Source of the DNA: SPJN01 sp965229935 | GTDB taxonomy: Bacteria > Pseudomonadota > Alphaproteobacteria > SPJN01 | DNA: 64,000 nt | Direction: 5' to 3' | Assembly (NCBI GenBank): GCA_965229935.1 | Contig: CBDDKB010000002.1 | Coordinates: 186,001-250,000, forward strand | In this document: piece by piece, positions 26,532 to 34,413 of the stretch | Position numbering within the stretch: the first letter of the stretch is position 1 | Layout of the letters: each line of letters opens with the position of its first letter | The notes under the pieces: generated by a model | Told to the model about the DNA's origin: nothing | Databases searched by the model: none | Seen by the model: the letters and a program-made list of their open reading frames with translations, nothing else | Translations under genes and position numbers: made by a program

Positions 26532-27536
26532 CTAAAACCCAAGCGCGGGCCCTAAATTCACCGGATCATCAATACGGAACGGCCCCGCCATTACGGCCTT
26601 TTCATCTGCAACCAATGTAACGCTGGCCCGTTGATCGGGGCTGCCATCTGCCAGGTCAGCCATGTTCACAAGGCTTTCGATCAGTGATTGATTTTGCCCT
26701 GACCAGTTCTGCAACTTGCCCATTTTGGTCAGGAAAGCAGTGGTTTGATCGACTGTCAGGTCAAGCTTTGCGCGCAGAATACCTGCGTTTGATACTGTTG
26801 CAGCACCGCGTCCTAATATCGTGAAGCTGCCATTTTTGACGGTCAAATCGATATCTTCTAAAACGCCGCCAACCTCTGCCCAATCGCGGACGGTTAGGCC
26901 GTGATATAAAACCTCGCCCTGTTGTGCGGTTGTTTTGGCCCGAATGTCATAGGCCTCAGGCGCAAAGCGGGGCAACACGGCCTTGTCAGCATCAATAAAT
27001 AGATCAAGTGCGCGGGGGCTGCTGCCGGGCCGCAAGTGAAAGCCGATGCGTGCCGCAGAATAGTCGCCCCTGATATCATCTGTAATTTTTGCCATTGCCC
27101 CCTCAAAGGCGATGCGCGGCCCCTGATCTGTTGTCACGACGCTCATATGGGCGCTGTCAAACTGTGCGGTGGTTTGCAGGCGCGCGCCGGGGGTTGCCGG
27201 GTCATGCCGATCAATGATGACAGGCGTCGGGAAATCCAAAATCGCATGGTTCAGCCGATAGGGCAGAAAATCAGCGACCAGAGTTTCTGTCATGACAAAG
27301 CGCATCTTTTCGCTGCGCACATTCTGGGCATAGGCAATATTGCCAATCTCAACCCGCATGCGGGAGGGGAAACCCGTCACTGACAGGGATTGCCAGTGAA
27401 GCTCGTTCCCCTTGGCGTCTTCATCCGCTGCAACTTCCAGCAAGCGGTCTTCAACAGTGTTTGCCATATAGGCCCAAAACGCGGCATAAAGGCCAAAGAC
27501 ACCTAACAATCCTGCAATGATTAGTTTGTAACGCAT
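26532..27536 (-). CDS. DUF2125 family envelope protein
   Basis: A 334-residue protein with an N-terminal membrane anchor or signal (IIAGLLGVFGLYAAFWAYMA) and a long beta-rich body (HWQSLSVTGFPSRMRVEIGN, later GILRAKLDLTVDQTTAFL), as in DUF2125 proteins, which are exported and AsmA-like in appearance. Function is unknown. I start at the ATG at 27536, preceded by GGGAG. Its start codon overlaps the divergent ChaC-like start codon within one CATG. Confidence 0.8.
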   Translation of the reverse strand: MRYKLIIAGLLGVFGLYAAFWAYMANTVEDRLLEVAADEDAKGNELHWQSLSVTGFPSRMRVEIGNIAYAQNVRSEKMRFVMTETLVADFLPYRLNHAILDFPTPVIIDRHDPATPGARLQTTAQFDSAHMSVVTTDQGPRIAFEGAMAKITDDIRGDYSAARIGFHLRPGSSPRALDLFIDADKAVLPRFAPEAYDIRAKTTAQQGEVLYHGLTVRDWAEVGGVLEDIDLTVKNGSFTILGRGAATVSNAGILRAKLDLTVDQTTAFLTKMGKLQNWSGQNQSLIESLVNMADLADGSPDQRASVTLVADEKAVMAGPFRIDDPVNLGPALGF

Positions 27537-28119
27537 GACAGCTCCCACACACTCAATAGACGGGCTTATACCGGGCGAGGATAAGGCTGACCAGTCCGAT
27601 TTATGGGTGTTCGCCTATGGGTCGCTGATTTGGAAGCCGGGCTTTGACGCGGTGGAGCGGGTGCCCGCGCGACTTTACGGATTGCATCGGTCCTTTTGTG
27701 TTTGGTCATGGCATTGGCGCGGTACAAAAGAACAGCCGGGTCTTGTGCTTGGGTTGGATTATGGCGGGTCAGTGACCGGGATTGCCTCCCGCGTGCCGGC
27801 GAAAGATGCGCGTGAGGTGCGCCACTATTTGCGCGCCCGCGAACAGGTGACGATGGTCTATCGCGAAGGGGACTACCCCATAACCTTGGAAGATGGGCGC
27901 AAGGTTACGGCGCTGACCTTTCCTGTCAATCGCGCGCATGAGCAATATGCTGGCAGGCTTGCGCTGTCCCAGCAGGTGGAAATTATGGGCAAGGCGCATG
28001 GTTTGGGTGGCCCCAACCGGGAATATTTGGTCGAAACCTGCGCCGCGCTTGAAAAAAACGGCATTAAAGACAAGGCATTAGAAGAAATTTTGCGAAATTT
28101 TGCGGCGCAGCATTCCTGA
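27535..28119 (+). CDS. ChaC-like glutathione-specific gamma-glutamylcyclotransferase
   Basis: A 194-residue protein. The substrate-binding motif FAYGSLIWKPGF (near 27), RSFCVWSWHWRGTKEQPGL and the VTMVYREGDYP region with its catalytic Glu match ChaC enzymes, which release 5-oxoproline from glutathione. The ATG at 27535 has no clear Shine-Dalgarno, and no other in-frame start precedes the conserved motif, so translation may be leaderless or weak. The start overlaps that of the DUF2125 gene on the opposite strand. Confidence 0.9.
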   Translation: MTAPTHSIDGLIPGEDKADQSDLWVFAYGSLIWKPGFDAVERVPARLYGLHRSFCVWSWHWRGTKEQPGLVLGLDYGGSVTGIASRVPAKDAREVRHYLRAREQVTMVYREGDYPITLEDGRKVTALTFPVNRAHEQYAGRLALSQQVEIMGKAHGLGGPNREYLVETCAALEKNGIKDKALEEILRNFAAQHS

Positions 28120-28120
28120 T

Positions 28121-28178
28121 ATTGACGTTTACGTAAGGGCACACTAATCTCCCGCCATCTAATTGACGTTTACGGAAA
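28121..28178 (+). promoter_or_regulatory. Promoter with duplicated operator upstream of the MerR-type gene
   Basis: The element ATTGACGTTTACG occurs twice, at 28121-28133 and 28162-28174, 41 bases apart. The first copy continues to the palindrome TTACGTAA; the second diverges slightly. A -35 box TTGACG (28122-28127) and -10 box TAATCT (28145-28150) with a 17-base spacer overlap the first copy. The motif resembles the operators of LiuR, the MerR-family regulator of branched-chain amino acid catabolism, so autoregulation is likely. Confidence 0.6.
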
Positions 28179-28231
28179 CGGCAACCACCCCATTTCAATG
28201 CGGTTGCCCGTGATAATTTCGGGAGTGTGAG

Positions 28232-28714
28232 ATGACGGAACAGAATTACACCATTCGCAATTTGGTCGATGAATTTGACGTGACAGCGCGCGCCGTGCGC
28301 TTTTATGAGCAAAAGGGCCTATTATCTCCGGCTCGTGTTGCGGGCCAGCGTGTCTATTCTCCCCGTGATCGTGTGCGTCTGTCCCTGATTGTGCGTGGCA
28401 AGCGTTTCGGCTTTTCCTTGGCAGAAATTCGCGAATTGCTGGACCTTTATGACCCGCAGGGCAATCAGCGCGGCCAAATCGCCTCCACCCTTGAAGCGGC
28501 AGAGGCGCGCATCGCGTCGCTGGAAAGCCAGCGGGCCGAAATTGATCAAACCGTTCATGAGCTGCGTAGTGTTGTTACAACATTGAAACGCACCTTGGAT
28601 AAACTTGAAGGTTCCTCAGACGCGGATGATCTGCCTGAAGAGCTGCGCAACGATATTAAGACTGAAATGATGGGGCATGGCTCCATATCGAAATCCGGAG
28701 AGCAGTTGGCTTGA
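28232..28714 (+). CDS. MerR family transcriptional regulator (LiuR-like)
   Basis: A 160-residue protein. The winged helix of MerR regulators is at about 6-75 (YTIRNLVDEFDVTARAVRFY, then EQKGLLSP and RRVYSPRDR-like GQRVYSPRDRVRLSLI), followed by a coiled-coil dimer helix (about 85-125). There are no cysteines, so it is not a metal sensor. It matches the LiuR type that controls leucine/isovalerate and related acyl-CoA degradation, in keeping with the acyl-CoA dehydrogenase gene that follows. Two operator-like repeats lie upstream. Confidence 0.88.
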   Translation: MTEQNYTIRNLVDEFDVTARAVRFYEQKGLLSPARVAGQRVYSPRDRVRLSLIVRGKRFGFSLAEIRELLDLYDPQGNQRGQIASTLEAAEARIASLESQRAEIDQTVHELRSVVTTLKRTLDKLEGSSDADDLPEELRNDIKTEMMGHGSISKSGEQLA

Positions 28715-28739
28715 ACCGCTGCCCCGCATCTCTAACAGG

Positions 28740-28831
28740 GAGGTGCGAACCGTTTCAGCCTAGCAACCTCACGCATGGCTGAAAGACCTCGACACCTAAT
28801 TGGCGGCCTTTTGACGATGAAGCAGGCCGCC
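28740..28831 (+). promoter_or_regulatory. Structured leader upstream of the acyl-CoA dehydrogenase gene
   Basis: Two hairpins fill this 133-bp gap. The first has a perfect 8-bp stem TTTCAGCC/GGCTGAAA (28753-28760 with 28777-28784), enclosed by GAGGT/ACCTC (28740-28744 with 28786-28790). The second has GGCGGCCT/AGGCCGCC (28802-28809 with 28824-28831) and ends 5 bases before the AAAGGA ribosome-binding site. No T-tract follows either stem, so these are not ordinary terminators. Confidence 0.5.
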
Positions 28832-28847
28832 TTTGAAAGGAATGATC

Positions 28848-30626
28848 ATGACAATTTACCGTGCCCCGGTTCGGGATATTGAATTTGTCTTGAATGAAGT
28901 GATTGGCTTTGACAAGTTGGCCAACCTTCCCCGTTTTTCTGAAGCCACACCAGATCTGGTGCGTGCGATCCTTGAAGAAGGCGCCAAGATTTCAGAAAAT
29001 GAACTCCACCCGCTGAATTTTTCCGGCGACAAGGAAGGCTGCACCCGTGATGAAGACGGCAATGTCACGCCGCCTAAGGGGTTTAAAGAAGCCTATAAAA
29101 TGTATTCCGAAAATGGCTGGAATGCCCTTTCGGGTCCGGTTGAATATGGTGGGCAAGGCCTGCCTGGCACCATTGCGATGGCCTTCAATGAAATGACCAT
29201 GGCCGCTAATATGGCGTTCAGCATGTATCCGGGCCTTAGCCACGCTGCTGCTGCTGCGATTGAAGCCCATGGGGATGATCGTCAGAAAAACCTGTTCCTG
29301 CCGAAACTGTTTTCAGGCGAATGGACAGGCACCATGAACCTGACAGAGCCCCATTGCGGCACCGACCTTGGCATGCTGCGCACAAAGGCTGAACCGCAGG
29401 CCGATGGCACTTACAAAATCACAGGCACAAAGATCTTCATCTCAGCCGGTGAACATGACATGTCAGACAATATCATTCATTTGGTATTGGCCCGTCTGCC
29501 TGATGCGCCAGAAGGGGTTAAGGGTATTTCACTCTTTATCGTACCGAAATATGCCGTCAGCGAAGATGGCGTTATTGGTGAGCGTAACAGTGTGAAGTGC
29601 GGTTCTATTGAAGAGAAGATGGGCATTCACGCAAACTCAACCTGTGTCATGAATTATGATGGCGCGGTGGGTGAGCTGATTGGCGAGCCTCACAAGGGTT
29701 TGCGCGCCATGTTCACCATGATGAACGAAGCCCGTATCGGCGTTGCCGTGCAAGGCCTTGGCCAGTCTGAGGTCGCCTATCAGAACGCCGCTGCCTATGC
29801 CAATGATCGCATTCAGGGCCGCGCCCTGACCGGGCCGCAGGAAAAGGACAAGCCTGCTGATCCGATTATTGTGCATCCTGATGTGCGCCGCATGCTGCTT
29901 GAGCAGCGGGCGTTTAACGAAGGTGCCCGCGCCTTGATCTATCAGGCAACCTTGTGGGCAGACCTGTCGCTGCATCACCCTGATGATGCTGAACGTGAAC
30001 ATGCCGACGATATGCTGGCGCTGATCACGCCTGTGTTGAAGGGTTATTTCACCGACAAGGGGTTTGAAAATACCGTCAATGCCCAACAGATTTTCGGTGG
30101 TCATGGCTTTATCCAAGAACATGGCATGGAACAGTTTGTGCGCGATGCCCGTATCTCCATGATTTATGAAGGTGCAAACGGTGTGCAGGCACTTGACCTA
30201 GTGGGCCGTAAATTGCCGCTTAAGGGCGGTGCGGTCTTTATGTCTTATGTATCGAAACTGCGTGAGACGATCGAAGCTGCCAAAGCCGTCGAAGGTCTTG
30301 CCGATATGGTTGCAGCGCAGGCAGGTGCCGTTGACCGTTTTGAGGAAGGCTTCAAGTGGTTCATGGAAAATGCCCTGAATGATTTCAATCATGCGGGTGC
30401 AGGGTCCGTCGACTTTATGCACCTGATGGGCATTGTCGCGCTGGGTGATATGTGGCTGAAAATGGCGCTGGTTGCGTCAGGCAAAAAGGGCGAAGCGTTC
30501 TATGATAATAAGTTGCTTGTTGCGGCCTATTTCTTTGCCCGCGTGACGCCAGAAACCGCCTCACGTCTTGCCAAGTTGCAGACAGGTGCGGCGCCGATTA
30601 TGGCCATGGCTGCTGATCAGTTCTAA
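28848..30626 (+). CDS. Acyl-CoA dehydrogenase, long form with C-terminal extension
   Basis: A 592-residue FAD enzyme, longer than the usual 380-400 because of N- and C-terminal extensions. It has GPVEYGGQGLPGTIAMAFNE, MNLTEPHCGTDLGMLRT and, near the active site, MIYEGANGVQALDLVGRKL with the catalytic Glu. This long subfamily includes DmdC (3-methylmercaptopropionyl-CoA dehydrogenase) and fatty acyl-CoA dehydrogenases; the sequence does not settle the substrate. I start at the ATG at 28848, seven bases after AAGGA. It is likely controlled by the MerR gene upstream. Confidence 0.9.
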   Translation: MTIYRAPVRDIEFVLNEVIGFDKLANLPRFSEATPDLVRAILEEGAKISENELHPLNFSGDKEGCTRDEDGNVTPPKGFKEAYKMYSENGWNALSGPVEYGGQGLPGTIAMAFNEMTMAANMAFSMYPGLSHAAAAAIEAHGDDRQKNLFLPKLFSGEWTGTMNLTEPHCGTDLGMLRTKAEPQADGTYKITGTKIFISAGEHDMSDNIIHLVLARLPDAPEGVKGISLFIVPKYAVSEDGVIGERNSVKCGSIEEKMGIHANSTCVMNYDGAVGELIGEPHKGLRAMFTMMNEARIGVAVQGLGQSEVAYQNAAAYANDRIQGRALTGPQEKDKPADPIIVHPDVRRMLLEQRAFNEGARALIYQATLWADLSLHHPDDAEREHADDMLALITPVLKGYFTDKGFENTVNAQQIFGGHGFIQEHGMEQFVRDARISMIYEGANGVQALDLVGRKLPLKGGAVFMSYVSKLRETIEAAKAVEGLADMVAAQAGAVDRFEEGFKWFMENALNDFNHAGAGSVDFMHLMGIVALGDMWLKMALVASGKKGEAFYDNKLLVAAYFFARVTPETASRLAKLQTGAAPIMAMAADQF

Positions 30627-30663
30627 TCACCTGATTTCAGCCTAAACAATTCCGACTGACATG

Positions 30664-30703
30664 ACGGTTCGTCCCTCTATGATGGGGCGGACCGTTATTT
30701 TTT
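30664..30703 (+). terminator. Rho-independent terminator after the acyl-CoA dehydrogenase gene
   Basis: A 12-bp stem with two G-T pairs (ACGGT-T-CG-T-CCC against GGG-G-CG-G-ACCGT, arms 30664-30675 and 30684-30695) is followed by TATTTTTT. The run of T ends one base before the ribosome-binding site of the next gene, so it separates or attenuates transcription into the thioesterase gene. Confidence 0.85.
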
Positions 30704-30715
30704 GGGGAGATGGAT

Positions 30716-31129
30716 ATGAGCAGCGATCTAAGCGCCATGATGCAACAAAATGATACGCCTTATGGCAAACTGCTCGACATTCAATATGTCGAAGTGTCGA
30801 AAGATGTGATCAGGGCCGAACTGCACATCAGGGACGAGCTGGCAACTTCTGCCACACGGATGCATGGCGGGGTGATGATGGGTTTTGCCGACAATCTTGG
30901 CGCGGTCGCGACCTTCCTAAACTTGCCTGAAGGGGCAGCAGGTACCACAACACTTGAAAGCAAGACGAATTTTCTGGCGGCTGTGCCCGTTGGTGAAAAG
31001 GCGATTGCCGAAACTACGCCCGTTCATCGGGGCCGCACCACGCAAGTTTGGCAGACAGTGCTTTATAACGAGGCTGGCAAGAAAGCCGCCATCATCACCC
31101 AGACGCAGTTGATCCTGATGCCGAAATAG
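30716..31129 (+). CDS. PaaI-family hotdog thioesterase
   Basis: A 137-residue single-hotdog protein with the TRMHGGVMMGFADNLGAVAT motif of the PaaI/4HBT family, where the HGG loop and following acidic residue form the active site. It hydrolyses acyl-CoA thioesters. I use the ATG at 30716, six bases after GGGGAG; the ATG at 30710 is too close to that site. It lies tail to tail with the next minus-strand gene, 3 bases apart. Confidence 0.88.
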   Translation: MSSDLSAMMQQNDTPYGKLLDIQYVEVSKDVIRAELHIRDELATSATRMHGGVMMGFADNLGAVATFLNLPEGAAGTTTLESKTNFLAAVPVGEKAIAETTPVHRGRTTQVWQTVLYNEAGKKAAIITQTQLILMPK

Positions 31130-31132
31130 CCC

Positions 31133-32074
31133 CTAAACGACAAAGCCTTTGACGACTTTTTCCTCATAGGCGGCGCGCATTTCAGGTGGCATGGGCAGTG
31201 CCTTGCGGGCCTTTAAATCAAACGATACGGCAATGGCGGCGATGGAGGCGAGCGGCTTGCCGTTTTGATCAAAGATCCAATGACCGTGCAGGAAGGTTTT
31301 GTTCCCCACCTCGATAAAGCCTGAGCGTGTGATGGTCAGCTCCCCCGCCTCAGGCCTACGGAAATAGAACAATCGATATTCAAGGGCCGCGCCGCCCACG
31401 CCATCATTCAGGCGTGCCGCCCGGTCAATGGCGATGGTGGACAAAAAGGCGGGAATACCGTCTGAGATTGTGCCGATAAAAAATTCCGGCGTGACCGCAC
31501 CATCAGCGGCGATCTTGTCTGTACCAACCTCAAGCCGGGAAATTTCAGCAAGGTCAAGCCGTTCTGCTTCCTGCCAGTTGGGTGTTTGGGTGGGCGTGGG
31601 CAAATTAATGCCGCGCGGTGCACCATAGTCGGGCAGCGTACACAACAGCTCCTTTGCCTTGGCCAACACGTCCTTGGGGAAATTGGCGCGTTCCCCATGC
31701 AGCCCATGGGTCAGAACATAATCGCCTGTAAAGGTGGCAGAGACGGCCCCGGTGGGGCCATGCAGAATTTCCGTATAGATGCGCAAACAATCAGGCGCGA
31801 TTGAGATTATGCCTGAGCGGGCATTGATCGGCATCGCCAAATGGCTTTCCTTTAAGAACCGCACATGATGATCAAGCGGGCTGTGAATAAGGCCCAACCG
31901 CTTGCGCCGATCGGGCCCCATGCCCAACATATTCAAAAGGTGCCCGGCAGCTTGCCCTGCCTTTTGCACATAATAGCGCACATTCATGTGCCCCATTTCG
32001 TCAATCTCTGACGGGGCGACGGTGCCGCGATAGGTAATGGGTAATTTGTCGGCTGAAAGGGTGGGGGTGCCCAT
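31133..32074 (-). CDS. Double-hotdog thioesterase-like protein, copy 2
   Basis: A 313-residue protein built of two 4HBT hotdog domains. The N-terminal one contains SEIDEMGHMNVRYYV, the D-x-x-G-H-x-N signature of YbgC/FadM-type thioesterases; the second (about 165-300) includes GVGGAALEYRLFYFRRPEAG. It is a paralogue of the gene directly upstream, sharing IDEMGHMNV and the same domain order, and its ATG overlaps that gene's TGA by one base. The pair probably forms one functional unit in acyl-CoA or carnitine metabolism; substrates are unknown. Confidence 0.82.
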   Translation of the reverse strand: MGTPTLSADKLPITYRGTVAPSEIDEMGHMNVRYYVQKAGQAAGHLLNMLGMGPDRRKRLGLIHSPLDHHVRFLKESHLAMPINARSGIISIAPDCLRIYTEILHGPTGAVSATFTGDYVLTHGLHGERANFPKDVLAKAKELLCTLPDYGAPRGINLPTPTQTPNWQEAERLDLAEISRLEVGTDKIAADGAVTPEFFIGTISDGIPAFLSTIAIDRAARLNDGVGGAALEYRLFYFRRPEAGELTITRSGFIEVGNKTFLHGHWIFDQNGKPLASIAAIAVSFDLKARKALPMPPEMRAAYEEKVVKGFVV

Positions 32075-32991
32075 CAGGAAATATCCTCAAATCTTAGTTT
32101 CTTGGCTTCAAACTTGGCGCGATCATCGTCTGTCAGCGGGCATGCCTTGCGGGCGCTTGTGTCAAACATCACCGCGACCGTGTCGGCGCAAGTGATCGGC
32201 TTGCCCGTAACAGCATCCAATATCCACTGGGCTGAGGTAACGCTGGTGCTGCCTGCCTTCCAAAATCCGCCATAGATGGCAAAGGTTTGCCCAAGCCGTG
32301 CATGGCTGTGATAGGTCATATGGGTTTGCACCACGGCCCCGCCGACGCCGGTGTCCTCAGGGTTTTCAAGCAGACCCATATGCCGCCACATGATAGAGGC
32401 ACCGTCGGAATAGCGCCCCATGGAATGGCGCGGCTGCATGCGGCCAAAGGCATCAAGCTGATCTGCCTGAACAACATCACGACAGGTTTCGGTCATGCCG
32501 ATCTTTTGTGCGGTGTCATAATCGCGTGGTATGTGGGGCGGGGTATGGCCTTGGGGGCGTGGCATGGCTTCTGGATCAGGCTCCTCCACCATGTCGTTTG
32601 CACGTGCCAGAACAGCGGCGGGCAGGGGGCGATCCTTATCAGATGTTGTGTCGCGTAACACGATCTCTGACAGGCAGGATGCTGCCATTTCATCCTGATC
32701 AAGATTTATCATCTTGTGCAGAACCGTCAGGTGATCATCGGCCACGCCTATGATGGCGCTTTCAACCATGAAATTTACGGCCAGCCGCATTTCACGGGCG
32801 TAGACAATTTGGTCCGTCCGGGCAGTCAGGGCTGCGCCTTGATCGACAGCCTCAGCCAATCCGTGCCCCAACATGTCAGATAGATGCGCCAGCGCACTTG
32901 AAAAACTGGACACATAGAATTGCACATTCATGTGGCCCATTTCGTCAATGTTCCACGTGTTGACAAAGCTGCGAAAGGTGGGCAGCGGCAT
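32074..32991 (-). CDS. Double-hotdog thioesterase-like protein, copy 1
   Basis: A 305-residue protein with two hotdog domains: NIDEMGHMNVQFYVSSFSSA in the first and GVGGAVVQTHMTYHSHARLG in the second. It resembles the following gene along its full length but the two have diverged strongly, so this is an old tandem duplication. It is the first of the coupled pair and is preceded by the ABM-domain gene 31 bases upstream. Thioesterase activity is inferred from the fold. Confidence 0.82.
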   Translation of the reverse strand: MPLPTFRSFVNTWNIDEMGHMNVQFYVSSFSSALAHLSDMLGHGLAEAVDQGAALTARTDQIVYAREMRLAVNFMVESAIIGVADDHLTVLHKMINLDQDEMAASCLSEIVLRDTTSDKDRPLPAAVLARANDMVEEPDPEAMPRPQGHTPPHIPRDYDTAQKIGMTETCRDVVQADQLDAFGRMQPRHSMGRYSDGASIMWRHMGLLENPEDTGVGGAVVQTHMTYHSHARLGQTFAIYGGFWKAGSTSVTSAQWILDAVTGKPITCADTVAVMFDTSARKACPLTDDDRAKFEAKKLRFEDIS

Positions 32992-33022
32992 GGCTGATCT
33001 CTTTATCTAATTGATGCTTGGG

Positions 33023-33322
33023 TTAGGCGCGCTTGGTCGCGTCGTAAAAATCAATGGCTAGTTCCAGCACATCAATCGTGCCAACCGCGCCGTTAAAGGT
33101 TGCCATATGAGCGGTTTGCATATGGGCATCAAGCGCGGTTTGGTCTTCCCAAATTTCGTGAAGCTGGAAAGCGCCGGGCGTCACCAGATCCTCGTAAAAG
33201 CCATAGGAGATGCAGCCGGGTTCCTGACGTGTTGCTGTGACCAACGGTTCGATCAGCGCCAGCGCCTTGTCGCGTTCGGATTCTGCAACCTTAATCTTTC
33301 CTGAGACGATAACATTGCCCAT
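33023..33322 (-). CDS. ABM-domain (antibiotic biosynthesis monooxygenase-like) protein
   Basis: A 99-residue ferredoxin-like dimeric alpha/beta barrel protein. It has the typical GKIKVAESERDKALALIEPL opening, TRQEPGCISYGFYED and HEIWEDQTALDAHMQTAHM, as in YgiN/LsrG-type quinol monooxygenases. Such small enzymes oxidise quinols or isomerise small metabolites without cofactors. It lies between the MaoC hydratase and the hotdog pair, all in one direction, but the reaction cannot be assigned. Confidence 0.85.
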   Translation of the reverse strand: MGNVIVSGKIKVAESERDKALALIEPLVTATRQEPGCISYGFYEDLVTPGAFQLHEIWEDQTALDAHMQTAHMATFNGAVGTIDVLELAIDFYDATKRA

Positions 33323-33348
33323 GGCTTTGCCCTTCGTTTACTTTGAAA

Positions 33349-33379
33349 CGGCCTGCCCCTCATAAGTAAGAGCAGGCCG
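33349..33379 (-). terminator. Possible hairpin terminator after the MaoC hydratase gene
   Basis: An 8-bp stem CGGCCTGC/GCAGGCCG (33349-33356 with 33372-33379) has an inner CTC/GAG extension. On the minus strand only TTTC follows, so it is weak as a terminator; on the plus strand it is followed by CGTTTTGTTG. It could act partially in both directions. Confidence 0.45.
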
Positions 33380-33392
33380 CGTTTTGTTGTGT

Positions 33393-34250
33393 TTAGTCTT
33401 CAAACTCGCAACGGCCATTGTTCAATACAACAGCGTCGCGGTCTTTCAGGCGGGCGCGGAATGACAGAACATTGCCGTCGCGCCATGTTTCGATGATGAT
33501 TGTCTCGCCCGGGAATACGGGTGAGGAGAAACGCGCATCAAAGCTTTTCATCTTGGTATTGTCATAGTCGAATTCATTCACAAGAATGCCGCGACAGACA
33601 GAGCCATAGGTGCAAAGACCGTGCAGGATCGGTGCAGGGAACCCGGCAGCCGAGGCAAAGTCAGGGTCGCAATGTAGCGGATTGCGGTCGCCTGACAGAC
33701 GATATAGCAGCGCCTGGTCTTTCAATGTCTCAACTTCAAAGCTGTTATCGGGGTCGCGGTCAGGCAGTTGGTGGGGTTCGGGTGCACCTTCTGCAGGGCC
33801 GCCAAAGCCGCCATCACCACGGCAGAACAGGGTCATGCCCTGGGTGAAGTATTTTTCGCCGGTGGCGGCGTCTTCACCTTCGCTTTCGATAACCAGCAAT
33901 GCGCCCTTGTCAGCGCCCTTGTCATAGGCACCGGCAATACGGCTGTTCAATTTCAGGTTGGCTGCGGGGGGCATGTGTTTGTGAATGGTCAGGCGCTGTT
34001 CGCCGTGGACCATCAGCATAAAGTTGATGCCGGTTTCGATCATGATGCCCAGCCCGGCTGTGCCGACAACAGCAGGCAATGTCGGAACGGTCTTCATATC
34101 CTTTTCATAGGTATAGGACAGTTCTTTGGCATCAAGCGGGTCGCGGCCAAAGCCAACGCCTAGAGCATAGAGGATGGATTCGCGGTCAGTATAGCTTGCC
34201 TCGATCCCTTCAGATTTCAGGGACATGACTTTTTCGTAATCGATTGGCAT
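33393..34250 (-). CDS. MaoC-type enoyl-CoA hydratase 2
   Basis: A 285-residue two-hotdog hydratase. The C-terminal domain carries the hydratase-2 motif SGDRNPLHCDPDFASAAGF followed by PILHGL, which supplies the catalytic Asp and His. The N-terminal half (YALGVGFGRDPLDAKELSYT) matches the eukaryote-like multifunctional-enzyme type. It hydrates trans-2-enoyl-CoA to (R)-3-hydroxyacyl-CoA, in fatty-acid or side-chain oxidation or PHA precursor supply. It fits the acyl-CoA gene block around it. Confidence 0.92.
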   Translation of the reverse strand: MPIDYEKVMSLKSEGIEASYTDRESILYALGVGFGRDPLDAKELSYTYEKDMKTVPTLPAVVGTAGLGIMIETGINFMLMVHGEQRLTIHKHMPPAANLKLNSRIAGAYDKGADKGALLVIESEGEDAATGEKYFTQGMTLFCRGDGGFGGPAEGAPEPHQLPDRDPDNSFEVETLKDQALLYRLSGDRNPLHCDPDFASAAGFPAPILHGLCTYGSVCRGILVNEFDYDNTKMKSFDARFSSPVFPGETIIIETWRDGNVLSFRARLKDRDAVVLNNGRCEFED

Positions 34251-34413
34251 TGTGATGGTCCTTCTTTGTCAGGGTCAGTTCGATTCTGTGCCCGTAACAA
34301 AGCCCATATTCGCCCCTTTGTGAAGCCTTTGCAGGGCATTCACAGGCAAAATCGGGTGAACCTTGGTGGTGATATTCCGCTGACCTTGCGTCAAGCGTGG
34401 GTCTGGCCGCTGA

